The position numbers were made by a program, and so were the translations under genes. A stretch of DNA of 64,000 bases from contig NC_081154.1 in assembly GCF_958295425.1 (NCBI RefSeq), forward strand, positions 3,941,139 to 4,005,138. Reading direction: 5' to 3'. The DNA is from Solea solea. Its lineage: Eukaryota; Chordata; Actinopteri; Pleuronectiformes; Soleidae. The notes below the pieces were generated by a model. The model did not search any database and had not been told where the DNA came from. It saw nothing but the letters and a program-made list of their open reading frames with translations. Each line of letters starts with the position of its first letter. Positions within the stretch are counted from its first letter, which is position 1. Shown here in pieces: positions 30,115 to 42,539 of the stretch.

Positions 30115-30923
30115 TCACAGAGAACATAAGTACATTTCAAATCCAGCTCTTCTCAGAGGTTGCCTCTGTGTCCTTTCTTTTATTTGTGCATCGAAGAGGG
30201 AAAAAAAAACAGATTTCACGACCGAAGCGGCGTATAAATGTGTCTCACGGCTTTATACTTCACGACGACAATGTCAACTAAAGTCGGTCTCCAAACATGT
30301 GACGCGAGGGTCACATCCTTCACTGTAAAGGGTTTATTTTACGGTGACTCACCGCGTGTCACGGCGGCGTGTGTTTACCGACCATGACCTCATCGATCGC
30401 GGCCTCCCCAGGAAATCACCCGTCCTGATTATATAAGCATGACTGCAGTGCGACACCTGATCTGCCCAGGGCCTTAGTTGCACTAAGCACTGATGCTTCA
30501 ATAATGGATGTGGGGGTCAGTGTGCTGATGAGGATGCGTGTCTGTGAGTGAGGTGTGTCTGTGAGTGAGGTGTGTGTGTGTGCAGGAGACAAAACACTGG
30601 CTGTCATCGTGTCAATGTCAGACTCACCGCGCCATTGTTTCGTCTTCATGCAGATGGTGAAATAACAGTGATGACGACGATGATGATGATGAGGATGATG
30701 ATGAGGAGCAGGGAAACACAACTCCAGTATCGGTCAAGCAATACTATCAGACCTGACTGAGGGAAGGACGACCGGTGTGGCCGAGTTTTCTCTGTGTTTG
30801 TGTGCAGATCCAAACGTAGCTATAGTGAGAAACAGAGATGGGAGTAAGTCTTAATCTTCAAGTCTCAAGCAAACCCCACATATTCCACATAAAAACACTG
30901 TATTACTCATACGATGTAAGGAC

Positions 30924-31137
30924 TAGGGATGGGACAACACCAATGCCACAAACTTGAGTATCTACGATACCAATATCAGTCCGATACAGTCATTTTAGAC
31001 CATTTATGAATGTATGAAGCTGTACAGTTCAGTGCATAGTGAAGCATGTGATATATATAGGATTTATATCTGTCCAATATCCGATTCAGTGATGTTGACC
31101 AGTATCGGACTGATACCGTTACAGACTCCCATCCCTA
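30924..31137. mobile_element. Non-autonomous hAT-type element with 8-bp target duplication
   Basis: Starts TAGGGATGGGA and ends with its inverse TCCCATCCCTA. Both sides carry the same 8 bases GTAAGGAC (30916-30923 and 31138-31145). The 214-bp body contains paired GATACCAATATCAGTCCGA and TCGGACTGATACCG segments, giving long inner self-complementarity. Older relatives occur at 47728-48535 and 52655-52915. Confidence 0.88.
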
Positions 31138-31679
31138 GTAAGGACTGCTTCATACAACGTCAATAAAATGAAAATAAAGAAAACTACAGAGCCTAGAATG
31201 TAAAGAATAATGACATTATAGGCTTACATTAAACCATGGAACTGAATTTTTAAGTATTAGGCGAAAAAACTGCACATTTGCCGCACTAATCATAACCAGC
31301 TTTTGATCCACTGAGATGTTAACTCGTGTTTCTGTGTTTCAATATTTGAGATAATTTAAGTATTCCAACATTAGTCAAGCAGGTCTCAACTCCTCAAATG
31401 TGAATTTATTTGACAATGGTGTGAATTGAACTGGTTATATTGGAAAATCATCATATATAACTAATGGCATTTGTTTTTTCTGCCTCTCAAGCTCACGTTT
31501 CATTCGGTTTCCTCTCCTCCTGCAATTGCTCTGTCATCTCTCTCCCACTCTCGCACCTCAAACCCTCCCCACCCCCAGCCACCTTCCACCACTAGGGGTT
31601 AATTAAAACTGATTGGGGCCTCTGGGAACACACCTGCCTGTGACAGGTAAGGTACCGGGGCTCATGTGAGCAGGTTGTG

Positions 31680-32180
31680 TATTTGTGCATGTGTGCGGAT
31701 ATGTGCTTAGCACATCAGTCTGTGAGCACATCATGTGCTCTGCTGCTCTGAGTCCACAGCGCTCCCATTAGAGCGCCGTGATGGCTCCGTCGCGTTTGTA
31801 CATATGCATTGGCGTACGGGCCGTCGCCATTTAACGCCGCATTTGCATGTGATCGGTGTGTGGGCAGACGACAGATATGCATTTCATTTCGCCGCGCGCC
31901 TCCCCTTTCAGAGCCACTTAAGGGCCTCAACACTTGATGGCTGATGAGACTCTGCTCGCCGGAACCAATCTCTGCTTTGCTTCGACTTCACGCCTGTCCG
32001 CCTGTCTGTCATGTCGAGAGCCACTGGAGGAGGAGGAGACGCACATATACAAACACCATATAATCATCATTTCTATGGGCGCCGAGGTAGCGCGCATGAG
32101 GTGAAGTAGCGTCGCGGTGAATGCTGATATAGAGACGTTCATGTAAGCAGTCACAACACACGCGCACACGTCTATTTAGC
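31680..32180. promoter_or_regulatory. Candidate enhancer with clustered octamer sites
   Basis: A unique, CpG-containing block holds ATATGCAT (31802-31809), ATTTGCAT (31841-31848) and ATATGCAT (31875-31882) within 81 bases. The middle site is the canonical POU octamer. Surrounding sequence has balanced composition, no repeats and no protein frame. Enhancer function, and whether it serves foxj1 or rhbdf1, is inference. Confidence 0.35.
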
Positions 32181-32272
32181 TCATCCTGTGAGGTCACAGG
32201 GATGAATGGAAGTGATTTAGATAAACAAACATGGCATGATGACCTACATTAACGTTGCATTTGTGTGTTTCT

Positions 32273-32411
32273 GTGTGTGTGTGTGTGTGTGTGTGGCGCA
32301 TATTCCCTGGCAAGTGCGGTGCTTAAGTGTAAAGACAAGAACCTGTGTTGTATAACAGCAGCTGGCAGGGGAGAAGTGAAGCACGCACACACACACACAC
32401 ACACACACACA
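32273..32411. repeat. (GT)n and (CA)n arrays
   Basis: GT run 32273-32294 and CA run 32383-32411 with a unique spacer. The minus-strand frame at 32244-32609 is an artefact of these. Confidence 0.9.
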
Positions 32412-33729
32412 GAGTGCTCCCGCTGCTTGGTTGGCAAGTAGAACAGTCAAATTAGCCACTGGAGAACAAAGCGATCCAAAGCCTCCGCTGGGAAAAGGGT
32501 GGATGGGGAAGAGAAGAGGGAGAAAGAAATATATAGAGAGGGAGAGCGAGTGTGAGGGTGAAGACATAACAGAGAGGAGGAGAAGGACGATCAGAGGCAG
32601 CGGCAGCATGACACGAAGAAGACTTGACAGGGAGTTGTAAATGAGTTGGACAAGATCAGAGGAGAGAGAGACAAGTGGTAATGGAGTCAGTGTCAGTAAA
32701 GGTAGTAAAGGAATATAGAGGTAAAGGCAGTGAAGGCAATTGTGTCACCTCCAATCAATCTGTAAAACCCCATTCCCACTGCCAGTTAAACCCATTTAAT
32801 CCCGAGTTAAAATTGCCTTTTCCACCAGTGGGAGTGCCTTTAATTGGCATTCACTCCCGGGGTCAGTTGACATGAGACGTGAGATGTACGTAAGACCCTG
32901 GAAATTTCCTGAAACAACTGGCGATGTTAACTAATATTAACGTTAATAAAGCAGCTGTAACAAACAGCAGAATAAGTCGATACAGAAAAAGAACAAGGTG
33001 AGAATAAACATGTTGTCGCGGAGGGTGCAGTGTGTCCTTCAAGGCCAATTAGTGGCCAAACAAAATGTAACCTCGGCGTGACCTGCCCTCCGCACCCTTG
33101 GGTCGATCGTTATATTCCTGAACACGCGGCGGGGAGCTGGACCCGTCGACGTCTGTGTGTGAAACCTCATACATGATCAGTCGCCTGAGCAAATGTCAAA
33201 GTACTGCTGCATGTATGTATGTGTTCAGTCAGAGTCAAAGTGGCCTACATACAGTTCTCCACAGTTCACACACAACCCGTCTTCCAACTGAAACGTAAAT
33301 GTGGGTCACTTTGGCTTCACTTTTCACTTTCACGGAACATACAGTCAGTTTTAAAACCAAGCAGGTTGGGGAATTATGGTATTTTGTACTTATATATCCA
33401 TTTTTAGCGCACCGGTACGATATTTCTCAACGCAACCACGCACAGGTGTTAGTGAGAGTTTGGCGGTGAAAATCAAAAATTAAAATATTAAACAAACAAA
33501 GTCTAACGTGGAAGTCAAAACCAATATACCACTAAGCAAACTGCCAGTGGAAACCTCAGCGAAGCTACTTGAGGATGACACACGCAAGGTACCAGTGTGC
33601 TGTAATTTATACTACCACTAGGGCATGCTGGTTTTTAAAAAGGTAAATATATGTCTTAATTCCTGGATGGAATGGAAGAAGAAGAAGAATGAAAGAAGCC
33701 AGAGGAACACAGAGGGAGAAGACAACAGT

Positions 33730-34150
33730 CAGTGTGTTTACATGCATGTTACAAGTCTGATTTTAGTCGGACTAAGACAATAATTCGGTTTTCTTAATGT
33801 CATGTAAACACGTTACTACCACTAAAAATCGAGCTAGTCTTAGTCGGACTAAGATAACTGGATAACGCGATTCATAGTCCGATTACTTGTGCATGTATAC
33901 GCTTAGTCAGACTGGACTCCCCAGACGAGGTACGAAACATACAGAACCACAGCACGATCCACCTTAACGTTCACCATTTGTTTTTTTGTGACGTAAAAGT
34001 CAACAGGAAACTGAACACTCACTAGCTTATAGAGAGATACAGCGCCACCTATACGGAGGCGGAGTCAGACGTACCAATAAATAGATTTTCAGACTAGGCA
34101 AGTTGTCCGATTGACTGCCTGTCTTAGTCTGACTAAGCCCTTAGTTTGAT
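33730..34150. mobile_element. Miniature element with TGTTTACATGCATG start and paired TTAGTCGGACTAAG motifs
   Basis: GTGTTTACATGCATGTTAC at the left is followed by repeated TTAGTCGGACTAAG-type palindromes, and GTCTTAGTCTGACTAAGC occurs near the right end. A shorter relative lies at 24025-24085 (CAGTCAGACTAAGACAG). It is noncoding, and the two-ended palindromic layout suggests a MITE. Confidence 0.55.
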
Positions 34151-34439
34151 TAAACTGTGTAATTTATGGTCTGTCAGGTTAAAGGATTCAATATTTTTTG
34201 TTAAGTTTATACTCTACATGTTACCAACACGCCAAAAAAGTGGAAACCACCCAAGTATAGCAGGAGTAGACTCACTCCCCGACACATGCTTATACACTGG
34301 GAGTCCCATTAAACAGCCGAGTCGAGCAACAGCCGCACTGACTGTCTCCCTCTGACTTTGATCAAGGAGACACATTGTGTCTTTTCAACATCTGAACACC
34401 AACACTCACCCTGTAAAACCCTGACAGTATAGCGATGCA

Positions 34440-34870
34440 GAGGAGGAGGAGGAGGAGGAGGAGGAGGAGGCGGCAGGATAGATACATTCTCGGTAATGAG
34501 CTGGGTTGAGTCCATGCCAGACCTGGACTGGACTCTGTGCAGCTTGTTCCAGCTAATTATGCAAGGCTACAGACAGCTCTGGCAGACGCGGCGGTTAAGG
34601 GCAGGCAAAAGGCGATGGATGAAGAAGAAATGAAAAGAAGAAAAGCGGGACAAATGACGGGGAGGGAAGGTCAAGACAGTAGATTCACACATTTAGAGAG
34701 AAAGCGAGAGGGAGAGAGGGAGAGAGGGAGAGACGAATGATGTGTGAGTGATGGCGAAAGAAGCAGCAGACGATGAGAGAAGGACGCAACAGAAGGGCTG
34801 AGGTTTGTCCTTTGGCCGATGGTCAATTAGCGGTAGAGAGAGGGAGAGAGAGAGAGAGAGAGAGGGAGAC
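34440..34870. repeat. Purine-rich tracts: (GGA)n and (GA)n
   Basis: A GGA run at 34440-34469 and GA/GGGA runs at 34700-34730 and 34840-34868. The Arg-Glu and Pro-rich frames here are artefacts. Confidence 0.85.
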
Positions 34871-35509
34871 AGGCTGCGGTGATCAGTGTGTGCAGCTGAA
34901 GAGAGCTCTCAGCTTATTTACTCTTGGACTGAAGGAGACAGCTGGTGCACCTCCAACACCGAGGCCCGCAGAACATCGTTAAGAGAGATATTAATGAGAA
35001 AAAAACACAAATACGTCCGTTATCTATACTGCTTTTCCTTTGAGAGTCCAAGATGACACTGGGTGAGACGCTGGGGTTTGTCCTGGACAGGTCACTAATG
35101 AGGGAAGTGCAAGATGTTTCGTATTCATGGTGTTTTATTTTAAAGATCCAGTGCTTGGAAAAGCTAAATAATAGTCACAGAGTCTACAACAACAAACAGG
35201 AGTATTAATGCATCTTAAATTCAGCATTTCTTTAATTTTGAGGCAGTAGTTAAGGCATTAGCAGGGAGTTGTCAAAAGGATAGCAAAGGTATTAACTCTA
35301 AATATTATCTCATTGTTATATTATTGCAACAAATAGTACAACAGGTTTGTGTGGTGTGTAAATAATTGACATTTCTAAAGATTTTGATCAATCAAGGAAC
35401 TCCCAGAAGAAGTGTCTGGACATGGCTTTGTGTATTGCCAGGAAATGCATAGCAATGACTTGGAAGTCTGACGAGATGTTTTTTGGAGATGAATAGCTGC
35501 ATCCCACTT

Positions 35510-35820
35510 GAAAAGATCACATATCCATCTTCTACTGCTTTATCCTCCACACTCTGGACAGGTCAACAGTCCATCACAGGGCCACATACAGAGACAAACA
35601 GCCATTCACTTTCACACTTACGGTCAATTTAGAGAGTCCAATTTACCTAATCCCCATAAATGCATGTTTTTGGAGTGTGGGGGGAAACTGGAGAACCCGG
35701 AGAAAACCCATGCATACACGGGGAGAACATGCAAACATACAAACTCCATGCAGAAAGAACATTGTTCCGACCAAGGTCGCGAACCCGTGCAAAGGCAAGA
35801 GTGCTAACCACTACACAACA
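35510..35820 (+). mobile_element. Common fish interspersed repeat, LINE-type 3' region
   Basis: Contains CTACTGCTTTATCCTCC, GGACAGGTCAACAGTCCATC, CACGGGGAGAACATGCAAAC and ends CTAACCACTACACAACA, a sequence layout I know from many fish genomes. It is noncoding here. Fragments recur at 23040-23765 and 39095-39170. I do not assign a family name with certainty. Confidence 0.7.
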
Positions 35821-36359
35821 ATGCTTTTCTGAAGATATGACAGCCATATTTGACCTGTATTGATGCACTACCAATACCTTTGTCTGATTTTGTATAAAAA
35901 TGCTACTGGATTGATACACCATTGGTCTTCAGGTAACCTGAAGAAGACAGAATTATCAGCCTCTTCTATTGTATTTATTTATTCTATTTTGATTCATGTT
36001 GATCATTTTATTTATCTAATTATTATTTATTTAGTATCACCTACTCTTTTTGAGTATGTGAGTGAGGGTTCAGGGAGGGGATTTGGAGCCATTTTTTTTC
36101 TGTTCTATGTAATACGTAAAACGGAGCTTCAATAAGTGGCTGAAATAGTTCATTAAATGAGTGGATAAATGTGGACATGGATGATGAAAGTGGTTGGAAA
36201 AAGCCAAAAAGGAATTTCCCGTAAGTTGGAAAAACGGTGCTGTGTTTGTTCACAGTGTTGAGGAGGCACCGGCGGGGACACAGGGTTCATCAGAGGGTTG
36301 GGAACCACTTCTCCAGCTCTAACCATTGGTCGCTTTTCTTCTTCTTGTTGACCGAATAA

Positions 36360-36830
36360 AAGTAACTCTAGTTTACAATCGCGCTGCTGCTGAGCGCCCA
36401 CAAAATGAATCTCCAATGTCCGTAAATGTTATTAGCTTTGGTTTAATTGTCAGACGAATTGTCCACGTTCCAGCGTTTTCCCTTTTCACTCTCGAGTCGG
36501 ACAATGAAAGAACTGAAGAGAAGCCCTATTTTACTATTTTACTCCTGCGGGGGCCAGTTTACGCGTTCCTGGCCAATCTCTATTGAGGGCTGGCTGATGT
36601 GGGCAGACGTACGGTTTTGCGGCGTCCTCGCCACAGCATTCCTCTGTTTGTCTGCACCTCCATTAAGGACATGTAGTCTGGCCATTGTGTGTGTTTGTGT
36701 CTGGCCAGCTGGCTGGCAAGGGCCGGGCAAAAGAGCCGTGTGGGCAGAATGCTAACTTAGTCTTATTGTGGGGCGGGCATCAGAGCATGTGAAGGTGTTT
36801 ATCTGCGCGCGCGAGACCGTTTGACGACAA
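36360..36830. promoter_or_regulatory. Unique block, candidate conserved noncoding sequence
   Basis: Balanced-composition, repeat-free sequence with no frame of recognisable protein. Listed only because it stands out from the repeat-rich neighbourhood. Confidence 0.2.
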
Positions 36831-37164
36831 CAAGGTCAAGACGCCGAGAGCTTTTCTTTGCAAAAGTTGTATTAAATCGCAGTTTAAAAAGAAGAAAAAA
36901 AAAAGAAAAGTGCTCCACACCTCGTCCACACAATGCTGCAGGTGTCTGAGTGTCACCGCGGAGGCCGTGCATCTTCACGGAGAAGCGAAACACAACGACA
37001 AATAATACTTCTCGGGCTTTTCAGGATGTGATGAAAGGATGTCGGTGTGCTACAGAAACCAGTGAAGAAGGACACAATGACACAGTATGTCAGGGAAATA
37101 GCAACACTTTATTCTGGGGGGGGGTTTTGGTCGTCAAATGTGCATAAACTGATTTGAATAAATC

Positions 37165-37240
37165 AGGGGTGTCAAAAACATACGGCCCGCGGGCCAGAAC
37201 TGGCCCATCGTAGGTTCCAATCCGGCCCGCAGGGTGAATC
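37165..37240. mobile_element. hAT-like repeat end (CAGGGGTGTCAAA)
   Basis: CAGGGGTGTCAAAAACATACGG followed by CGCGGGCCAGAACTGGCCC matches the end of a common fish hAT-derived repeat. A possible other end with GGGCCGCATGTGGCCCCAGGG is at 38460-38520, so the 1.3 kb between may be one element or two fragments. Confidence 0.45.
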
Positions 37241-37539
37241 TGTGACTAAATGTTTGTGCCTTTGTACAAATCTACTGTGATCTGTACGTTGCAGTGCAAG
37301 TTTACCATTTAATGGTATTTATCTCAAGAAATGTGAGGTTGTTGATGATTTGTGTCATAAAAAGAGACTTCATTAAATGTAAAACAAAGGAATTTGTTGT
37401 TTATATGCTATTATTTGACTGACTTTGGGATTAATTGTGTCAGGACAACAACTACCTCATAATTGAATATCTTATCTTATGTAGTAGACATATAAACTCA
37501 CATTGTGTCCTTAACCAAAGGGCCCTTTGTGTTTTTAAG

Positions 37540-37880
37540 CAGTTTCTTTTTCCAACACTCTGGTCCACAAAGGCACTTGTATGATCATCGTGTCAGCGGC
37601 GCGATACGAGAGCGCTGAAAACTTTTCTTTTCAGCCGGAGTAGCGCACTCGGCGGAACACAGACGCGGGCACACATTTAATTTTCTCGATTTCCTGTCAG
37701 CAAACAAAGGGGGAGACCTCTTTTGTCAAAAGGCCCAGCTCCTCCGCTGCACCCTCTCTGTGCTTCCCTGTGATTAGGTTCAGAGCACATCACGGGGGTG
37801 AGGGGCGTGAAATCATTTGTGGTTGTAATTATGGGCTCCCCTCTCCAGAGTAATCATGAGCTATTAAAAACCACCCTCCG
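37540..37880. promoter_or_regulatory. Candidate conserved noncoding block with TAATTA core
   Basis: A unique stretch with GGTTGTAATTATGGGC (TAATTA at 37826-37831) and GTAATCATGAGC. No protein frame. Regulatory role is inference. Confidence 0.3.
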
Positions 37881-37900
37881 CTCAGCCTCAGCCTCAGCAA

Positions 37901-37924
37901 CCCCCCCCCCCCCCCCCCCCCCCC
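37901..37924. repeat. C24 homopolymer
   Basis: Twenty-four consecutive C bases on the plus strand, 85 bases left of a (GT)n array at 38011-38048. A G24 tract on the other strand could form G-quadruplexes or i-motifs. The length is likely to be imprecise in any assembly. Confidence 0.9.
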
Positions 37925-38008
37925 ACAATGCCAGTTAACATCGTTGTTCCTCTGGGAGACTACAGTGAAGAGGCCAACTACCCGCAAACTGCAGTGGGCA
38001 CAGAGCGG

Positions 38009-38010
<2 letters not shown>

Positions 38011-38048
<38 letters not shown>
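38011..38048. repeat. (GT)19 microsatellite
   Basis: Pure GT run. Confidence 0.95.
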
Positions 38049-38051
<3 letters not shown>

Positions 38052-38689
38052 TACTACCACATGCTTTTGTCCTTTGTGTCTTAGGAAACAGAAGAAATAA
38101 GCTTGAGAAACTTCCACACTGAGTTAAAAAGCTAAAAGTACACAAATAGTAAAGCAAGTGAAGGGCCACAACTACAAGTTTTTAAAGAAATAATAATATA
38201 TATATATATATATTATATATATAATAAATAATAAATCCATATTTACATTTTAAAAGTAAAAAAAAAAAAAAATGCTGTAAAAATACATAGAAAATATGAC
38301 ATGATACATTTCCTTTCCTGGGAATATTTCAAAAATAAAAGTCTGGCTGTTAGTTACGAGTTAAATGCTATTAATGTGAGTGATGTTTGGTCTGTATTTG
38401 CAGTAACACAACATGAACTAAATTCTAATCAGCAAGAGTCAACATTTAGGTAACCTGCGAGGACACCGCGGGCCGCATGTGGCCCCAGGGCCTTATGTTG
38501 CCCGTGTGTAAACACTAGAGGATAATTTGACAGATTTTGGTCCCTGATTGTAGGCTGATTTGAACAGACTATCCGGCTCAAATTATCCTGCTGTGTGAGG
38601 GATTAACAGACGTGATTTTAACGCCACATCAGAGTCTTCCCAATTTCAAATCGTAAGTATTATGTATATATATTAGTATGATTGATATT

Positions 38690-38830
38690 TACGACTGAAG
38701 ATCGATATACTTTACGACTTTTACTGAAGTAATATTTAAAAAAATTGACTTCAACTTCTACCTAAATCATTTTCTGCTAACATACTTGTACTTTTACTCA
38801 AGTATCTTACTTTTTGGTACTTTATACAAG
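38690..38830. mobile_element. Dispersed element with TACTTTTACTCAAGTATC motifs
   Basis: CTTGTACTTTTACTCAAGTATC and related segments recur inverted at 46530-46668 and 47848-48250, defining a dispersed family. Noncoding, class not assigned. Confidence 0.6.
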
Positions 38831-39689
38831 ACTGGTGTGTTGTCCTGGGTCTCGACTGGATCATCTAGTCTCTAGTCTGCCTCTAGTGTAGCGGTCAGGG
38901 TAAAGGTCAGCGTTGGACCTCAGCTCTAACTTAACCTCTCTCATGAAGTGAAACTCACGCACATGCACCGCAGCATTTAACGGCTTTCTAACCGTTTCAT
39001 CCCTTATTCCACGTTCCACTTTCCTTGCTTTGCTTTCAGCGAGCACAAAACAGAGCAGTGGCGTTGATTTAAGGTTAATATCTGCCAAGAATAGGTTCAA
39101 TAACCCCGGCTTTCACCCTCTGTCAGCTGGGATTGGCACCAGCGTGTGGAGGATAAAGCGGTAGAAGAGATAAGTGTATTATTGTCATTATTGTCTGGTG
39201 CAGTGAAACTGTAAGAGGCTTTTCTCTCCACTTCAAGGTCTAACGTAAATGTAGAAAACTATAGAAAGATATGAACATGTTAATAAAAAGATTAGCTTTC
39301 TTTTCCCTGTGGTTTTCATTTTGCCTCACGCTTGTTGTGTTACAAGTGTTTATCGTCACAGTCTCACCAGGACACACAGGAGGAATGTACTAATTAACTA
39401 AAATAGTCATTATGGGATATGGAGAAGGGGAAACAGGGAGGCTTTGAATTTGCATCAGAGTAAACAGAAAGCTTTGACATTGGATTTGGCTGATTTTCAC
39501 AAAGCATTTTCCTGCCGTTTCCATTTTTGTTGTGCTAGAAATAAACTGCTCGACGATCTCACCTGTGTTCACGGGAACAATGTAGTGAAACATAATGACG
39601 GGATATGAAGTAGTCTATCGTTTAATCCCTCCTCCTTTCTGTCACTTTCACAGGCTTTGCCCCCCCCCCCCTCCCCCCTCCCTCGTTGC

Positions 39690-40120
39690 ACACAGGTTGA
39701 ATGAACACAATCCCATTATCTGTGACAGTCAATTAAACATCTAAATGCCAAATTTTGAATGCTTGATGCTGTGACACAGAGGGCAATTGAAGATCATTAG
39801 CCGTAGACTGTTTGTTCCATCTGAGCCACGGAGGGGAAGGACTGAGGTCAGGACAGAGGGACAGAGGGACAGAGGCCTACATGGTCAAATAATCTGCTTC
39901 TTTTTTTCACGTTAAATGAGCCCATACGACAACTTGAGCCTCAAGGTTTGTGCGATTCAAAGCCGTCACCTGTTACCAGGCACTTATTGAACAATACTAG
40001 CTGTCAGTCGCACGTTGGCCACTTATGCTCGCTGTGCTTTATCGTCTAATTTCCTCCAAATGGGAACATAATTTACAAAATGGACACCGCGTTCTATTGA
40101 GGACGACGTGAAAGTAGCGA
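39690..40120. promoter_or_regulatory. Candidate conserved noncoding block
   Basis: A repeat-free stretch of balanced composition following a short poly-C tract (39660-39680), with AATTAAAC, TCATTAGC and TTTATCGTCTAATTTCC type homeodomain-like sites. No coding frame. Inference only. Confidence 0.25.
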
Positions 40121-40628
40121 TGGAGACCAGTTAAGCCTTTAGGAAAATGTTCATTGGCGTTGTAAATCAAGTGACTCATTTTCCCCGTAGACTTCCATTC
40201 AAACTGTTTTTTCTCCCTTTGCCCCCTTGATGGCTATTCAATAAAGTGTTACCACTTCTCCACACACGGTCCAAAGATACTCAAAGCTGTGATAAAAGTT
40301 GCTGGGTTTTTTTCAGTCGTCGTGACACACGGACGTAGACCCTGACACTGCTCTGTTGGAACGTAACGGGGACCAGAAGACAGAAGACAGAAGAGGACGA
40401 CAAGGAATGAGAAGAATGAACAAAGGTCACATCAGCTCTGACTGTTTGCTTTTATCGAGAAGGGAACTCTGGAGAAACTTTCCGTCACATTGTGTTGACA
40501 CAGTTGGGGAATCAGAGAAAAGAAGCGGGGAGAGAGAGAGAGAGAAATGTTTATTCTCTTTTTTCCCTCCTCTGGTCCGTCTTTTCCCTCCCTTTTTGTT
40601 CATTCACTGGTGTTTGTGCTTCTGTGTG

Positions 40629-40652
40629 CGCACACACACACACACACACACA
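40629..40652. repeat. (CA)12 microsatellite
   Basis: Pure CA run, responsible for the low-complexity plus-strand frames around it. Confidence 0.9.
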
Positions 40653-40917
40653 GGCACACTTGAATCTTTTACTGATTACCTCACACACGTCATGTCTTTC
40701 TGGAGGGCTTTTAACGGCAGAGGATTATCAGGCAGCCGGGGCCTTTTAACCCTTTCTCTCTCTCTCTCTCTGTACTCCAGTCAGGCAGCTGCAGGCAAAC
40801 GCTCCCATTTTCCACCTATAGAGGTTAAACATGCATTTTCACCTTCACAGCAGACAGAAACGAGGCTATCGTGTGATATTATGCAGCCAGATATTGCATG
40901 AGTGCAGCAGATGAATG

Positions 40918-41594
40918 GCACTTTTCCATTATACAGTTAGAGCACGGTTTGGCTCGACTTGACTCTACTTGGGTTTAGTGTCTGGTACCTGGTCCCAAGC
41001 AAACTGATGCTAAAATATGACATGGACAGACTGCCGGGCCACTGATTGGTCAGAGAGTGTCGTCACTGGAAGAGTCATGAGCGCGACGTCCGACACAAGA
41101 ATCAAGCCGAACAATGCCGAACTGTAGATCAGTTAAAAAGACTAAAAAATAATCGCATGACTAAGAAATGGAGGCGGAACTTATTGAGTCTGGACACCTG
41201 GATATTTTTTATGATACTAATTCTGTACAGACTATGGAGCTACTAGCTGCCACTTTTTCCACTACATGGTCCTGGCACGACTCGGCTCGACTTGGCACGG
41301 CGCGGTTCTTTTGCTGTTCCATTAGCGATAGTACCAAGCGAGCTGAGCCGATACTAAAATGTGACGTCAACAGACTGTCGGCCACTGATTGGTCAGAGAG
41401 CGTCGTCATGACGCTTGACGTCCGACAAAAGAATCAAGCCGAACAATGCCGAACTGTAGATCGGTTAAAAAGACTTAAAAGTGCCTGAAAACGTGCGTTT
41501 AATCTCGGAATTGTCTAAATCTCGCCCACATTGAGGAGGAACACTGAACCGAGTACAGCCGAGTCGTGCTCGAACTGTATAATGGAAAAGTACC
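40918..41594. mobile_element. Inverted-repeat element with an internal self-insertion or duplication
   Basis: The ends read GCACTTTTCCATTATACAG and, inverted, CTGTATAATGGAAAAGTAC, about 28 bases of imperfect terminal inverted repeat. Inside, a segment beginning CACTGATTGGTCAGAGAG and containing GAATCAAGCCGAACAATGCC occurs twice in direct orientation (41040-41144 and 41384-41475), and a second set of TGGTCCTGGCACGACTCGGC end sequence lies at 41264. It looks like one copy inserted into or recombined with another. A related copy is at 45791-46200. Noncoding. Confidence 0.75.
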
Positions 41595-42500
41595 GTAAGC
41601 GTAAAAGTACAGTGTTGTCAACCAATAATGTCACAATTTAAACAGAATGTGGTCGCACCTCACCTCAGCCAGGGCCGTACACTTCCTCGTCTCCACAGGG
41701 GGGGGGTCCCCCCGCCCATCCCTGAACCCTCTATGGCTGTAGACGCATACTAAGAAGCCAAAGAGGAAATTCACCAGTTAAAAAGAAAAAATCTAGTCTT
41801 GATGAGCTTTTACCAACATGGGGTGAAGTGTCTCAATCAAGGACACATAATAGACTAGCAGAGCCAGGAATGACCAAAAACTAAACTAAACTAAAATATT
41901 TCCAGACGTCCCCTGAATGCTTCACAAGTTGGGATGTAAAATTCTGTTATTTTATTATTTATAATTTTTCAATTGGACACTTTCCATGGGGATTTACAGG
42001 AATAAACCTACAAACACCTTGTTGTTGTACTTACAGTAAAGATCCAGTGTGTGAGAACATCTAAAGGTGAGGCTGAAGAACACTTTCCTGAGTGCGTCAG
42101 GGAACTACGGTGGCCTTGGCCAATCAGAAAGGAAGTCGTGATCGACACACCTGATTCAAATGAGTGGCTCGTTATCAGGCTTCTGCAGAGCAGCTGTTTC
42201 CGGTCCACACAGAAAAAGACGACAATGACAAACTTGTTTTGGGCCGAAAAGTTAAATGAAGGCTGACAAAACCAGAAGGAGTGGAGTGAAATGTAGAAGC
42301 AGATAAACAGAGGCGGGGATCATGTCAGGCGGCAGCAGACCCTTATTTAAATATGAATGAAAACCCTAGGTGCCTGTTTCCAGTATGTAGACCTAAACAC
42401 ACACAGATTACAGAGATTTACGACAGTGTCTTTATCAACCCGCTCAACATTAGCAGTCACGGCTAACCTTGCTTGTTATTGTAGATCTAGATTTATATAC

Positions 42501-42539
<39 letters not shown>
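42501..42539. repeat. (TA)n(GA)n compound microsatellite
   Basis: TA run 42501-42520 followed by GA run to 42539. Confidence 0.95.

Noticed and set aside
29751..30281. 176-codon plus-strand open frame
   Set aside because: It runs through three (CA)n arrays as Thr-His repeats and has no protein-like segments or splice context.
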